A DNA stretch of 64,000 nt from Isoetes taiwanensis (taxonomy: Eukaryota > Streptophyta > Lycopodiopsida > Isoetales > Isoetaceae), in assembly GCA_021234155.1 (NCBI GenBank), contig JAJEKV010000025.1:9979017-10043016 (forward strand). Direction: 5' to 3'. Position 1 is the first letter of the stretch. Every line of letters starts with the position of its first letter. The position numbers and the translations under genes are program-made. Of this stretch, positions 22,667 through 35,371 are shown in pieces. The notes beneath the pieces were generated by a model, which did not search any database, was not told the DNA's origin, and worked only from the letters and a program-made list of their open reading frames with translations.

Positions 22667-23640
22667 TTGAAAACAAGTAAGAGAAATCCAAATAGAGAAA
22701 AATGGTCGAATAGAGTCTTGTATGTGGGAGATATGTTTAGAGAAGAAGATGAATGCACATTAACTAAATTTTTTAATGAATGGAAGGATGTGTTTGCTTG
22801 GGACTATGATGAATTAGTTGGTGTAGATAAGAACATTTGTGAGTTTGAGATAAAAGTTAAGGAGGGTATCAAACCTGTGATGCAAAAACTCAGAAGAATC
22901 AATGTATCCTTGCTTGACTTAATCGAGAAGAATTACTTAGAATGAAAGATGCGTGTGATCACCGAAATATCAAATCGAATGGTTGTCATGCATTGTGCCC
23001 GTTGAAAAAAAAAACAAAAACTATTAGAATTTGCATTGACTATAGGGATCCTCAATAAAGCCACCGTTAAAGATTGCTATCCCTTGCCTTTTTTGGAAGA
23101 AGTTTTACATGCAATTTGGGGAAGGAGAGATCTACTCTTTCTTAGATGGATTCTCGTGGTTTAATCGGATCTCTGCCAAGCTAGAAGACCAGCCAAAGAC
23201 AGCTTTTCATTACACCATGGGGAACTTTGCCATGAAAAAGAATGCCTTTTGGTTTGATGAATGCTCCAAAGAACTTTTCAAAGAACAATGGACGCTATAT
23301 TCAAGGACATGCCTTCAACTGCATTCGGATTTTCCTAGATGATCTTTGCTTGGGATCAGCCTTTTAAGGGATCATTTTAACTATCTAACTAAAATATGTG
23401 TTATGTGCGTAAAAAGGAGGTGTGAGTTTAAATCCCAAAAATGCGTGTTTCTCTGCTCCAAGGGAGGATTGTGGGCCATGAAGTATCTTCCAAAGGGATT
23501 CAAGTAGCTGAAAGTAAGGTGGATGCCCCGAAAAAATTAGCACCACCTAAAAAGCGTTAGGGAAGTAAAAAGTTTTTGGGGATGGTAAGTTTTCCGAGGA
23601 TGTATGTCCCACATTTCTCTAATCTTCGTGGGTTCTATAT
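22667..23640 (+). pseudogene. Gypsy reverse transcriptase
   Basis: The N-terminal lead-in FNEWKDVFAWDYDELVGVDK and VMQKLRRINVSLLDLIEK is followed, over several frames, by ICIDYRDPQ, CYPLPFLEEVLHA, FLDGFSWFNRI, DQPKTAFHYTMGNFA and AFGIFLDDLCLGS. The last holds the LDD catalytic pair in the YVDD position. Then GHEVSSKGIQVAESKVDAP and KFLGMVSFPRMYVPHFSNLR match the end of plant gypsy reverse transcriptases. Block order is intact; frames are not. Confidence 0.85.
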
Positions 23641-23759
23641 CTGATCTCACCAAGGTTGGCAAGTATACCAAACATGAGAGCAAGCTAATTATGGTTGAAT
23701 GGACTCGGACATGCCCGCCTTTGCTTTTGATAATATTATACAAGCCATCTCCAATTCTG

Positions 23760-24320
23760 CATTACTTAAACCTCCTCCCATACATCCAAATCCTTTGAGG
23801 CTTATATCAAGATAACCAAAAAGGGCAGTAGGATTAGTTCTCTTTTTCAAGAAGATGAGGTGGTAACTTTTGCCAAAGAAAATTTGGTCTTCTTTGAAAT
23901 GAGATATCCAAGACTTGAAAAAGTGCAGCAGCCCTTATGTTCTTGATTGATAGACAGGGGACATCTCATTCAAAAAGCCATACTCAAGTGTACATGAAAC
24001 AAAATCCTTTATCCTTGATGTTCTCAAAGAAGCGCCTAAGGCTAAGATATGTAGATGGGCTTGTAAAATCCAAGCTTATGATATTGTTGTCAAAGTGATC
24101 ACTTTAGTTAATGATCCTAGTTCATACTTGACTAATATCTTGTTCTGGACAGAAGATGAAGAAGGTTTGGCTAATGATGTTCAAGAAGATGCGGTGCATA
24201 TGTAAATCTTGTGCGAGGAGGAAGATTGGCAAGAAGAGATAAGAAGGTTTACGGAGCTGAATGAAGTACGAGAGGCCTCAATTCTAGCCAAAAAAGAAGG
24301 TTCAAAGAAAAATGCAACAA
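23760..24320 (+). pseudogene. Poorly preserved polyprotein segment (expected RNase H region)
   Basis: The gypsy RNase H should lie here. Only scattered similarity is seen, for example KSKLMIL/KLQAYDIVVKV near 24050, a position that in relatives carries K..L..YDI.....K. No catalytic set was found. The region may be decayed or its own RNase H lost. Confidence 0.4.
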
Positions 24321-24339
24321 GTATAGACTAATTGAGATG

Positions 24340-25190
24340 TGTTATGCGGTATGACAAAGAAGGCATTATTCTAAGGTGTGTTGACAAAGAAGAGGCTAGA
24401 TTAGTGGTGGAAGCGTGCCATGAAGGGGGTATGTGGTGGACACTGCGGCAGAGATACCACAAAAAAAGAAGATTTTGAGGTCCAGTTATTATTGGCCAAC
24501 TCTTTTCAAGGACCGTTATGAGACAATCAAGCGCCATAAATGTCGTTTTTGGCAGAAGGATTCTTCAACCCGGTACGTTAACGCCATAACTTCCCGGGAC
24601 CCTTCCGGACTTTCGGGGCTTGATTTTATAGGACCAGAGATCCACCTTCTTTTCGCGACAACATCCAGCATATCCTTGTGGCCACCGATTATTTTACAAA
24701 GTGGGTGAAGCTGTTCCCCTGAGACAAGCCAATGCATATACCACTGCCAGATTTATCCATGAGAATATATGTGCCAGGTTTGGCATACCTTTCAAACTCA
24801 TATCTGATAGGGGTAGTCAGTTTTTAAACGATGTCATAGCCACATTGCTAGCAACTCTCAAAGTGAGACACTCCAAGAGCTCGCCTTATTATCCTCAAGG
24901 TAATGGCCAAGCTGCAATCTACAAAACAAAGTGCTCAAGGCTATTCTCAAGAAGACTATTAGTGTTTCAAAGAAAGATTGGCACATGAAGTTACATGATG
25001 CTTTATGGGCTTATAGAGTTACTACCAAAATCTCAACCAAACATACACCTTTCAACTGGTTTATGGAGTAGAATCTATTGTCCCAATAGAATTAGAACTT
25101 CCCTCCCTGAGGATGGCCTTGAAACTAAATTTGGAAATGGAGGAAGCACTCAAAGAAAGATGTATACGACTTATGCAGTTGGAAGAGCAC
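24340..25190 (+). pseudogene. Gypsy integrase
   Basis: VEACHEGGMWWT, then YYWPTLFKD....C..C-like zinc-binding remnants; DFIGPEI with the first catalytic Asp (about 24624); KLISDRGSQFLNDV with the second (about 24800); and SSPYYPQGNGQA, whose usual third acidic residue E is replaced or shifted (about 24880). KLHDALWAYRVTTK and HTPFNW complete the block order. Frames change several times. Confidence 0.85.
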
Positions 25191-25867
25191 AGACATGAAG
25201 CTGAAAATGCAATATTATTAAAAAAGCCAAAAGATCCGGGCAGCATTCAAAGGCGCATTATAAATTACAAGGTACATTGAGAGATGGGGAATTAGTTTTA
25301 AAATGGAATAAAAGCAAAAGAGGATTGTGCCAAAGAAATTTGAAGAGTCGTGGGAAGGTCCTTTTGAGGTTCTGCAAACAGCCGATTCTTCTTGGCCGAG
25401 GTCCATATCGAAGGGAGGGTCTTACCAAATCCTATCAATATTCTCGCATTTGAAGAGGTACTGCAAACAACATGTTGCCCTTAGTTTGTTTGAATAAGAA
25501 TTAGTAGCTATATTTAGAGTATGAGTTATTAGGGTAGAAATGAGTCATGAAATATTTCAAAAGACAAAAAAAAAAATTGCATTGCATTAGATATAAATTG
25601 TCCCGAAGATTAGTAAGTTAGAGCTTGAATTATTTATAAGTCTTAAAAAAAAATGTGTGAAGTATGTCATGAGAAGTTAAATTTTCAAGTTAGATAAGTA
25701 AGTTGTAGGTTTGCACCTTGTTGTCATAACCTTTTGCGTAGATAACTATTCTATGAGCTAAACGATTCTTGAAGAACGGTATGTGGTGCTAATGATTAAT
25801 TAAGCTTCCATGCGAGGAACATCCAGCAGCCATACATCATTCATTTCATCTTTTCACTCTCCATTAT

Positions 25868-26240
25868 CTTCACCTCACATATGTGTGTTTGCTATCATCC
25901 TCACCATCCAAAGAAGCACACCACGGCATTAACATGTTTGTTATATATCAGATGCGTGCGGGTCCATCCTTGACTCATTCGGCCCATCCTGCTCATTCAT
26001 TCTCCTCACTTCACAAATGTGTCTGCCATCATCTTTACCACCCAAAGAAGCACACTCAAATTAATATGGTTGTTATATAATCGTATGCGGTGTGTTTCAT
26101 CCTTGACTCATTCGCCCATCCGCCATTCATTCTCTTTCACTTCACACATGTGTGTCTTTGCCATCATCTTTACCACCCAAAGAAGCACACTCACCTAACA
26201 TGCTTTTACATACCGTATGCGGGTTCACCCTCAATATCAT
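25868..26240. repeat. About 135-bp tandem repeat, three units, 3' untranslated region of the gypsy element
   Basis: CCAAAGAAGCACAC recurs at about 25908, 26042 and 26177, each after GCCATCATCTTTACCAC-like sequence and before CCTTGACTCATTC in the first two. Tandem repeats between integrase and 3' LTR are common in TAT/Ogre-type elements. Confidence 0.8.
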
Positions 26241-26405
26241 TCATCATCATCCGCTCCATGCTTGGCCTGATTTCCATGAAGAACTCTGTTTTCTCAAACA
26301 TATGCATCATATCCACATTGCCATTCTTTTTTTTCCATCATGGCAATCTCCCGCGACTTTGAAGTCATCGGGTCCTGCAAACCAGGGCTCCCTTTTTTAG
26401 CATGA

Positions 26406-28890
26406 TGTCGCCACTCATGGCAAAGATAGAAGAGCCTAGACATATCCGACATTTGGCTCATTGATTGCATGAGGAAATATGAAGACCATTGGCTTTCGGA
26501 AACTTGAAGACTCAGATCAACGACCAAAGGAACAAATGTTTAGAAGAACCAAAGAAGGACATTCACTTGGTTATCTCAAAATTGAGGATGGACAAGGTTT
26601 TGATTATCATCCAAAGTACTAGAGATCACTCCTACAAGATTTGAAGTCACTTGTTGAAGAATTATGCAGGCATGAGCATGGTATGAAGTCTATTTCATGA
26701 TTTGAGCATTTGAAGTTTGGATTCTTGATGTTGTAAGAGTTTTGCCTAGCCAATTTCCCATTTTAATAGCCATTTGACTCATATTCCACCTTCCTATCTC
26801 TTGTCATCTCTACACTTCATACTATCATTTCCCATACACCTATATTTCATCATACCATACCTTGGGATTGTTCAAATCACTTTTCCCTAGTCAAAATGAC
26901 CCACACACTCATGATCCATCCATACATTCATAAGTTTACCAAAAGAAACTAAAAAAAGTTGAGGCTTTACCCTACTTTCTCTCACTTCAAAAAACCTAGG
27001 ATTAAAATGATCACTAGGTTGAGGAAAGGTTGTCACCTATGTCTAGTTGGCAAAAGAATTCTTTTTATGCCCACATCATCACTCACAAGTCCACATCACT
27101 ATTCATTACACACGTGTCAACCCACATCATTTTCATTCCATATCCACCCTCATTAAAACATTTTGACTAGGGAAAAGTTTTTTTGTCATCCAATGGTACC
27201 ACATCAAGCAAAGATTACATTTGCCACCTCACCAAAATTTATGCCTAGTCACCCCTTCACTCTTTTGACAAAAAAAATCAAAGTGCTCCAAATCATCTTT
27301 TGACAAAACCACACGGTAGCCCTTGTGAAAAATATGCCACCGCACAAAAGATTTTCAAATTGAGTTTGTTTGGACCTCCTTAAGCTACTTCTTGGGAACG
27401 TGCCTTCTTTGGAAAAAATGGCAAAACCTACCTACATCTACCCCCCATCCATATACCCTCTCATTTCCCGCCAAGTGGCGTCCCCCCTGGCGTGCCAGGT
27501 CGAAACACGAGCCGACGCTGGCGTGGGAGGAGACCACGCAATTAGTTAAAACGGCTTGAGAAGTCTATTTATATCCTTGTTTAACTTTTTTGCTCTTGGC
27601 CTTTGTGGGATATATCCATTTGAAAAGCAAGAACCCTAAATTTTTTGCCAACCAAGAAACGGAATTTTTGGTATCCGATCCACAAATTCACATCATTACC
27701 TTCCGAATCCACCTCTCAAGCAACATCAAGAAAACCAAATAGAAGCTAAAAAGACAAAGGATCCGGCCAGATTCAAGAATTGCAATGTAATGTGGGCCTT
27801 TTTAAAGAGGGCAAATCTCTGTCGCGAAAAGTTAGGGGCTTTTACGCTAAATTGAAGACTACCGGTGTGAAGTACATGCAAAGTGATCTCCTGCCGCTGA
27901 TTCGACCCTCCTCCTTGCTAGTCAAATTGATCGTTGATCGGTAAAGGCGACCATAAATCTGTCGCTTTTTTCGAAATATGCTTTGCTCATTAACCGTGGG
28001 CATCGAAAATGATGTGATTCCTCGATTTGATATATCAAGTGAATGAAAATCCAATTTGGTAATATCTCTCCCTCTGAAATTGTTGAAATTCCAAAAAATA
28101 GCTCTGAAATCGTTTCTATATTGCATAAAGACTAAAGAAAATTCAAAAAATAGCTTATTTTGTTTCCTTCAACTAGTATGTATATCAGTCAATACTGTTC
28201 TGTGGTTAATAAAGAAGAAACTCTGCTCATCATAATACCATTCCGTTCCCATCACTTTAACTGCACCTTTGTATGCTCTATAGTTGAACTCCTGAAGCTC
28301 TAGTGATATAAATAACGAGGGTTGACTTAGGATATCTCCAAGGTTCCTTTTACATAGATTTCCTATTTAAATAACGATAAAATTTGAAAAAGCATTCTCT
28401 GTGGCAAAAAACACAGTCTGTCAGTTCATAAAATCCCATAGTTCCAAAATATCTTTATCTCTGGACTGTATTAGCGTTTGCATGTGACCCTTTAGACCCT
28501 TTAATACCTTCCCAGGTGGTTTCATTCAAAAAAGATATTCCTAGAGAATTCTGCAAACAGAAGCTCTCTGCCGAGGGCATTGACCAAATTTTGACCCAGT
28601 CAGTTGTGTGATTTTAAAGTACCAAATGATATCTGACTTCTGAATATATTTTGCACATATATCACAGCAATTGTCTAGTATACTATTGCATTGATTTCAG
28701 GAAAAAATTCAATTTATATTGCTCAGAATCTAAAGGTTAGCACTGTGCATTTTTTTTCAATTTGGGAAACTGGTTCTAACAGATTCCTTGAAGGTTGTTT
28801 CTGCAAATTTTATGCATAGAGTGGTTGCCTAAAGCAACCTGGAGGTCCTATACCATTCCAGTTGAGGGATTGCCAGGAATACCCTCAACA
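26406..28890 (+). repeat. 3' LTR of the gypsy element
   Basis: 2485 bp, starting TGTCGCCACTC and ending ACCCTCAACA. The TATA-like box is at 27566-27574. A stretch of roughly 500 bp (about 28030-28510) differs from the 5' LTR at only a couple of bases, which argues for a fairly recent insertion. No convincing polypurine tract is seen just upstream (the sequence is GGGCTCCCTTTTTTAGCATGA). Confidence 0.93.
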
Positions 28891-28895
28891 CCCAC
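28891..28895. repeat. Right target-site duplication CCCAC
   Basis: Directly abuts the CA end of the 3' LTR and is identical to 17577-17581. Confidence 0.9.
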
Positions 28896-28919
28896 CTAAG
28901 GGATAAAGGGACTTCTAAA

Positions 28920-29430
28920 CATCTTCTCTACATCCATGAGTATATAGTTGTTAAATGTTTCCAATGCCATAAGGTAAAAGCATCTCGTTAGAAAATCACT
29001 GGAGAACCTCAAGCATTACTAATGTCTAAGTCAAAGTGGCAATGTATTTGCATGGGTTTCATTGTAGGGTTGCCTCGAACAGGCTCTAGCATTTATGTGG
29101 TCATAGATCGCTTGACTAAACATGCTCATTTTATGCCAACCAAAATTACAGCCAGAGCGTCCACAACGTTGCTATATTGCTCATTAAGGAAGTTTTTCAA
29201 TTACAAGATATGCCTAAAGACATTGTATCTGATTGTGATTGTCGTTTCATGGGTCAATTTTGGCAAACGTTGTTTAAAGACATTGGAACCTAGTTACACA
29301 TGAGTATTGCATATCATCCTCAAACAGATGGACAAGTTGAGAGGGTAAACCAGATTCTTAAAGATATGTTACGTATGTATGTTTTTGAGCACCCGCACAC
29401 TTGGGATAGCACAATTTGCATATAAAAACT
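28920..29430 (+). pseudogene. Older Ty3/gypsy integrase relic
   Basis: CFQCHKVKAS (zinc-binding end), CMGFIVGLPRTGSSIYVVID and LTKHAHFMPTKITA with the first catalytic Asp region, then a shifted SDCDCRFMGQFWQTLF, and [20 protein letters not shown] carrying the TDGQ.E block. This resembles chromovirus-type integrase and is clearly different from the integrase at 24.3-25.2 kb. No LTRs were found for it. It is the DNA directly right of the complete element. Confidence 0.8.
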
Positions 29431-29972
29431 TGCATCAAATTCTATCAAAACGAATCCTCTTTAGGCAGTTCAATTTAGTCGATTCTTATTAGGATTCATT
29501 TTCCCTTGATTGATTGGTAAATGCTCCATGCTTGCTTGATTTATGTTGCTTGTGGTTAATATTGTAAGATGGAAACAATTAAGCCTAGCATAGAGGATAA
29601 ATGGTCGATATGGTTGGATATACTAGTGTGAGTTGTGCAAACGAAATATGGGCTTTGGTTTGAATCGGCCTTTGTCAATTTCATTTGATAGAGTTTAGAG
29701 ATAGCCAATTCTCATATTCCTGCCCACGTACCATAACCATTTTCGTAGCTTTAAGGATGTTTTGCCATGCCGCTCTAGTCATTGCCCTTTTGGATTCTGC
29801 CTTATTATATCATGCCAGAGCCCTGTTCAAGTATTGGTCCTCCTTAGATTATATTGTTAATCTCCTCTCAATTTATTTGCCTAGTCATGTCATTTCTCAT
29901 ACATAGCCTGCATCTATTTTGGGCTGTATTAAACCTCCTTTCATTTTCAATTATTAGATTACTAGAAAAAGT

Positions 29973-29989
29973 GCCCAGCATTGCTGGGC
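29973..29989. repeat. Short hairpin GCCCAGCA-T-TGCTGGGC
   Basis: Eight-base perfect arms with one spacer base, flanked by ACTAGAAAAAGT on the left and TTTTTGTC on the right. Such motifs occur at the ends of some plant transposons, but no partner end was identified here. Confidence 0.5.
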
Positions 29990-29999
29990 TTTTTGTCAA

Positions 30000-31888
30000 G
30001 CATAAATTGAAAACAAATGCTAGATTGGTATTAAAAGATTAAGGAATGTTAATGTTGGAATTTGTGCAAATGTTTATGAGCCTAGATTACGTCAAAGTGC
30101 CCAATAGCTCAAGTTCAACATTTCTAATGTAAATGCATGAAAGGATCTATGGAATAAGTAGATGAGTAGCTACATTGCATTCCCACAAGCTAACGGATAT
30201 GAGGGTGAGGAATAAATCTTTTATTAGAGAGCCAGCATCCAAAAAAAAAGTTTGCAGCCATCTCCACCATCAGATTAGAGCATTTCTGCATAGTGTTGTT
30301 ATCATGCATGAAAATAAATTGACAACTTGGTGAGTATCATGCCAGATAATCCCAATGTATAGAAAAACTTATCTAGCGTAGCCAAGTTTGATAGGTCGAC
30401 TTTAATGCTTTCTTTAGCAAACATCCTCTTAGATCGTTTTAATTGCCCTAAGTTTCCACGTAGATGCTCCTAGATTCTTCCAACCAGATCTTAACAAGCA
30501 GCATAAGCATGTTTGTTGCACAGCGTAAAAGAAAGGCATCCACACATATTTCCAATCCTCTAAAGTCGTCACCTTTTGTTACATTTATAGCGATCTCAAT
30601 GTGGGACATTTTACCTTCTCAATTATCTCAATTTTTCTGTCACACAAATGGGATTATGCATCTAGACCAAAGTCATGAAGGTTTAAACTAAATTCATTGT
30701 CTTGTTAAAACACTAATTCTACTGTCCTTCAGCTAGTTAGAAGACTCTCTAGCAGTCAGAACCTCACCATTGTTTATTTAAACTTCTCCATCCACAGAAT
30801 AAAAATGATCCAATGCAGTGGGAACTGTCATGCTGAAAGCTTGTTTCTCAGTACATAATTGGAGTATGAACATTTGAGACATTTTTGAGCGGTTCAAAAA
30901 CACATGTTTGGAAGTTGACAAATACACGCCAAGGAGGGCATCATGTGTCAAACTAATGATTGTCCCATTTGGTTATGACTAAACTGGTTCTATAAAGCCA
31001 CTAACTCTGATACATATGTTTTAGCTTGCACCGATTGCAAAACAAATGCATAGAATGTCTACTAATTGCTATTCCCTTTCTTTCTCGAATTCTATCTCTA
31101 GATGCAATTAGAGAATGCTTGTGAATGGAAGACAATCGTCGATCTAGGGCTCTCTTTAGGCGATCTTTATAGAATCCTAAGGATAAGTTCTTGGGAAACC
31201 TCAAAGAATAAAGAATCTTTTCGTAATTTAAGTGAATTTCACAATGGGCATGTTTTGCGAGGATTCTAAAGCAAATTCTTATAGACTATTACAAAGATTC
31301 ACAGCATCTTTGAGAATCTTAATGCAATCAATGTTTTAGTAAGTCAAACTTGCTATTTCTTCTACTTGCTCCCACCATTATTGTTACTCATAGTATAGGA
31401 CCTTTATGTAGGTTACTAATATAATGTCTTAGCAGCTTCAAAACGGCCAAAAAAAAAAAGGAATACTCACATTGTCCATCCATTGTTCACCATCCTATGA
31501 GATGCCCATTTATCTACACTCAATCTAGTTAAATATTCCTACTTTCGAAAATGACTAAAAGGCATTAGTCTTCCACATAAATACTACAAGTTAGTTAACT
31601 TTATTCTCCATAAAAGGTTCTATTAGCCTTGGTATCTATCTACAACAAATGTGAGCATTCTTTAGTTTAGACAACTCAAATTCAGACAGTAAGGTAATGA
31701 ATCATTTCACTTGTAAAGACTTATGTCCTTTTTCTAAATAAGCAAGATAATTATTGTCCTATCAAGAGTGTGGTTCATTCAAGTGCTTAAGAAATGTGAA
31801 ATCACTTATAGATAGTACAACTTCGTATGCAAAATTGTATATATTTGCAATTTTCTTATGTAATCAACCTCTAGATTACAAGTGCATT
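30000..31888. other. No gene recognised; AT-rich intergenic DNA
   Basis: Only short open frames without motif or splice support on either strand. Confidence 0.5.
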
Positions 31889-32534
31889 TGTTTTTTTTTT
31901 TGAAGAATATAAGAATATATTAAACCACTAGAATGCGATCAAGTACAATGATAAGTGTGGTGCTAAGAAATGAAGCGCCCATCATGATCCACAATCTGTA
32001 GGAATGTCGACCAAATTTCCCGCTTAACTGTGCCAGACAAGCTTGAGACTTGGTACGCCTGCCACAACTTATGCCTCAAGATCGGAACCATCCGAAAAGG
32101 GCTAAGCACTGCATTCTGAAAGACCTTCGCTCTCCGTCTTTTCCAAATCAGCCACAAAAGCCAAGCTCTGCATAAATGAAACGCCTGCCGCTTGGCCACT
32201 GCCCACCTGCTAGGAAGAACTCCCAAGAGAATCTTCTGACTGCATAATGAAGTCCCAAAGAGGGCTCTCACCCAGGACCAAGCTGCCCCTACCTCTGTGC
32301 ATAGGACAAAGCAGTGCTCAATGGTCTCACGCCGCCTCCCACATAAAGGGCATGTTTCCTACCACGGGCTTTGAACCTGTGGACTCGGACATTCACCCTG
32401 AGGCTACGGTGCAAGATCTGCCACAAAAGGGTATGAATTTTAGGAGGAGGCAATGTATTCCACGCCCACTTCCACATGGCGGGCCACTTACTCCCTGGAA
32501 GCTTAAGTGACCACTTATCTGTTGTCAATGCCAT
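31889..32534 (-). mobile_element. 5'-truncated L1-type LINE 3' fragment with poly(A)
   Basis: Minus strand reads WKWAWNTLPPPKIHTLLWQI, HRSLRVNVRVHRFKARG, then QAFHLCRAWLLWLIWKRRRA. This is the zf-RVT-containing end of L1 ORF2 (W..W....PPKI..LLW). A run of 11 T at 31891-31901 on the plus strand is the poly(A) tail at its 3' end. It is not the same copy or orientation as the L1 at 5-15 kb. No target duplication was recognised. Confidence 0.8.
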
Positions 32535-32539
32535 GCTTC

Positions 32540-35200
32540 TCTGAGCTAAAAACTACATGGTTATTATAAAATGTTAGCTTGAAGCAATGATTTGTTGGTA
32601 GATCTCAAAGAAACATTTATTATGCCTCACATTTATTATATCTTTGGTTCATGTAAGAATACTTGAACCATGGCATCCACCAACATCGCAGCGTGCCATT
32701 TCTTTGTTTGCGATTGTAAGGAAAAAATCTCACCGGTGGTGCTTCAATCCATCCACACTTTGTAAGATGTTTCTCTTGTAAGATGTAAGATTCCTGCAGA
32801 GTAACGCAGAGAAATTTTTTGTTTCTGCTACTATATTTGCTCACAGCGATAACATCAACTGGCATACGAAGTCTCACACTTGTTGGAATCTAATAATATC
32901 TGAGTCGAAGATAAATACATGCTTTGGCAGCACACAAAGTCGGAAGTGAACATCTCTTCAGATACATATGTACCCACTTGTAATGTGGAAGTCCATCGCA
33001 ATGTTGGAGCAATAAACAAAGGCATAAAAACTTACACTACGATCACATGGCTTCAATTATCCATCATGAATAACACTGGAAAATTTAAACTGTACCTTGT
33101 CTGTCATTATCACCAGCAGTTCTGGTTTCCATCCTGAAGTACAGTGATATTCAATAATAAAGTATATCTTGCACTGGCAAGGGCTCACCAATTACAAAAC
33201 GTTCATCACAAGCACATGAGCCTACAATTGCAGTATCAGTCACTAAAACATGGATTCCTGGCATTGCCTGGCAACTAAATGGGCATAAAGATTCTACATA
33301 ATTGTCCTAGGCCTAGAAGGTAGCATGCACAAGCATGATTCCATGCCATAAATTATAAGCAAAACATATTTTATCATGGCCACTTGAAATATGATGGTTG
33401 CCACATGCATTTTACTCACTCTTTACACATCATCCATCAGCACAGGAAGCAAGGACTTGCTTTGAAGAAACATTGGTCCAACCAATAATTTGCACTGCAA
33501 ACAAACAACACAATTAGAAAAACAGATCAAAATATGTATCTTTATACTTGAATTTATAACAACATATTCTTTCCCATGATGACACATGCTTCATCCAGAA
33601 TAAACCCTTTGATTACCATCTGGAGCTGCAAAATGTGATTAACAGATTCCTAGAATATATCAAGAAGCACAGACTAATTAGAATATTTGGATATCTAAGG
33701 CTTTGAAGGGCCATTAACATCTTGGAGTTTAAACGAAAGTGCGTGTAGCAGTTTGATCTTCTGCACAATCAAGAAGCAAGCAATACTCCTACACAATCCA
33801 GAGGCAAGCAATACTCCTACTCCAAGTTTATTGCATGTTTATTTAAATACTAACATCTGTTTATTCGTAATAATAAGATACTGCACTTATATGAAACGAC
33901 AAATGTCATGGGCATCTTAGATATAAGTCTTCTATAAACAACCGAAGGTAAACTTTAAGGTACAAGACTTAAAAAATAGGCCATGTAGAAGGTTGGTTGC
34001 AATGCATTATAAGTAAACAAGCAAGACTTTAAGATATCCATTCCTGGATAGGGTTCAGAAGAACTACCATGCTGACCATGCATTTGTTAACCACCCTTCA
34101 CTCGCACACCAATTCTTAAATGGCAATTGTCCAAATGCAATACATGATATTCCAGGCTAAGCATATCATATCAAATGAAATCTATAAGTTATTGAATGCA
34201 ACAACAACATCGCTCAAAGTAAATGAACTAAAAACATTAATGTGTTCTGGGATATAAACAAAAACTTAACTGGAAACTCCCGTGATTTGGGTTTATAGTA
34301 GTGAAGAACCAGCCTCCAACTCATGAACTAAAAGATATAGAGCACTGCATGTTCCAGTATGCCAGGGATGCAATAAATACTGACTATAGCTCTATCTTCG
34401 AAATTTGCTACTTGTCGGCAGTTTAACAGTAATCCACCTTTTGGAACCTCTGCTTGCTGCTAGATGCTACGGTGAGAAAAACAGTTTTGTTGGGTGCTTG
34501 AGCATGGAATAGCTATAAGTCCCAGTTATTGGCAAATAGAACAAAGATCAGAACTTCTGCAAATTTGAGATTGGAACCTCTTCTTTATTTAACTCTATGC
34601 TGAACTAACAGGCCACAAGTTTGAGACTGCAAAAAATTGACAAGGAAAATAAGCTTTACTTATCTGGAATGGCAATAACATCGGCTCGTAGTTGTAAAAC
34701 ATGCCATGGTTATGAAAGAAAGCCTGAATATCCATCTAACCCTCAGTAGATTCCCGCCTCTAGTAAATGCCAGCTAGATCCTTGCCTGGAAGGGCTCAAA
34801 ATTTATGGTTCCATCTAATCCTGATTTCAAAACCTGCTGAAAGCCATGGTCGACTCAAAAAATCGAAGCCCATCACATGGCTAGAAATACATCCATAGAA
34901 ATGAATTTAAATCATTTCTTCCTCCAATAGAACTGTTTCGGGAACAACCATTGCTGCATCCCTAAAAACCGTGTCCTCATGAAATGATGATGAAAACTGA
35001 TGGAACAAAAGGGATCATGTCGCCATTTCTGTTGCAACTGCGAAACCAAAAAGCTTTCTGAAAAACCATTCTTACTGTGAGCGGTTGCATGGCCCTGCAA
35101 AGCCAAACACGCAGATGGAGACCGTGCAACCCATAAAATATAGTCGAAAAAAGGAAAGGCAAAAATATGGAATGGTTTTGCCCTAATTAGATTAGTTCCA
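32540..35200. other. No gene recognised
   Basis: AT-rich DNA with a small repeat (CAAGCAATACTCCTAC twice at about 33778-33822) and no motif-bearing open frame. Confidence 0.5.
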
Positions 35201-35206
35201 TCGCGG

Positions 35207-35371
35207 TAAATGTCGGACGCTGACATGTTATACCCAGCCTTAAATGACAAAAAATCCGCTAAGTCCACAAAAACGCCGTGTAATTTTTTTTTGGCGTGGC
35301 TATAACATGTCAAACACACGGATATACAACGGATATGCCCGTGGGTATAACATGTCAGCGTCCGATATTTA
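35207..35371. repeat. Foldback (MITE-like) element with 30-bp inverted arms
   Basis: Arms 35207-35236 and 35342-35371 are inverted complements at 29 of 30 positions (TAAATGTCGGACGCTGACAT... and its complement) around a 105-bp loop. A third partial copy, CTATAACATGTCA, lies in the loop at about 35300. No coding potential. Confidence 0.85.

Larger units (their letters stand above)
17582..28890 (+). mobile_element. Complete Ty3/gypsy LTR retrotransposon with target-site duplication
   Basis: Two long direct repeats start TG and end CA: 17582-20064 and 26406-28890. The five bases before the left one (17577-17581) and after the right one (28891-28895) are both CCCAC, the expected 5-bp target duplication. 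Between them lie gag, zinc knuckle, protease, an RNase H-like domain, reverse transcriptase and integrase, in that order on the plus strand. All coding parts carry frameshifts. The right flank continues into an older gypsy integrase relic. The TAT/Ogre-like assignment is inferred from the extra RNase H-like domain, long LTRs and 3' tandem repeats. Confidence 0.93.
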
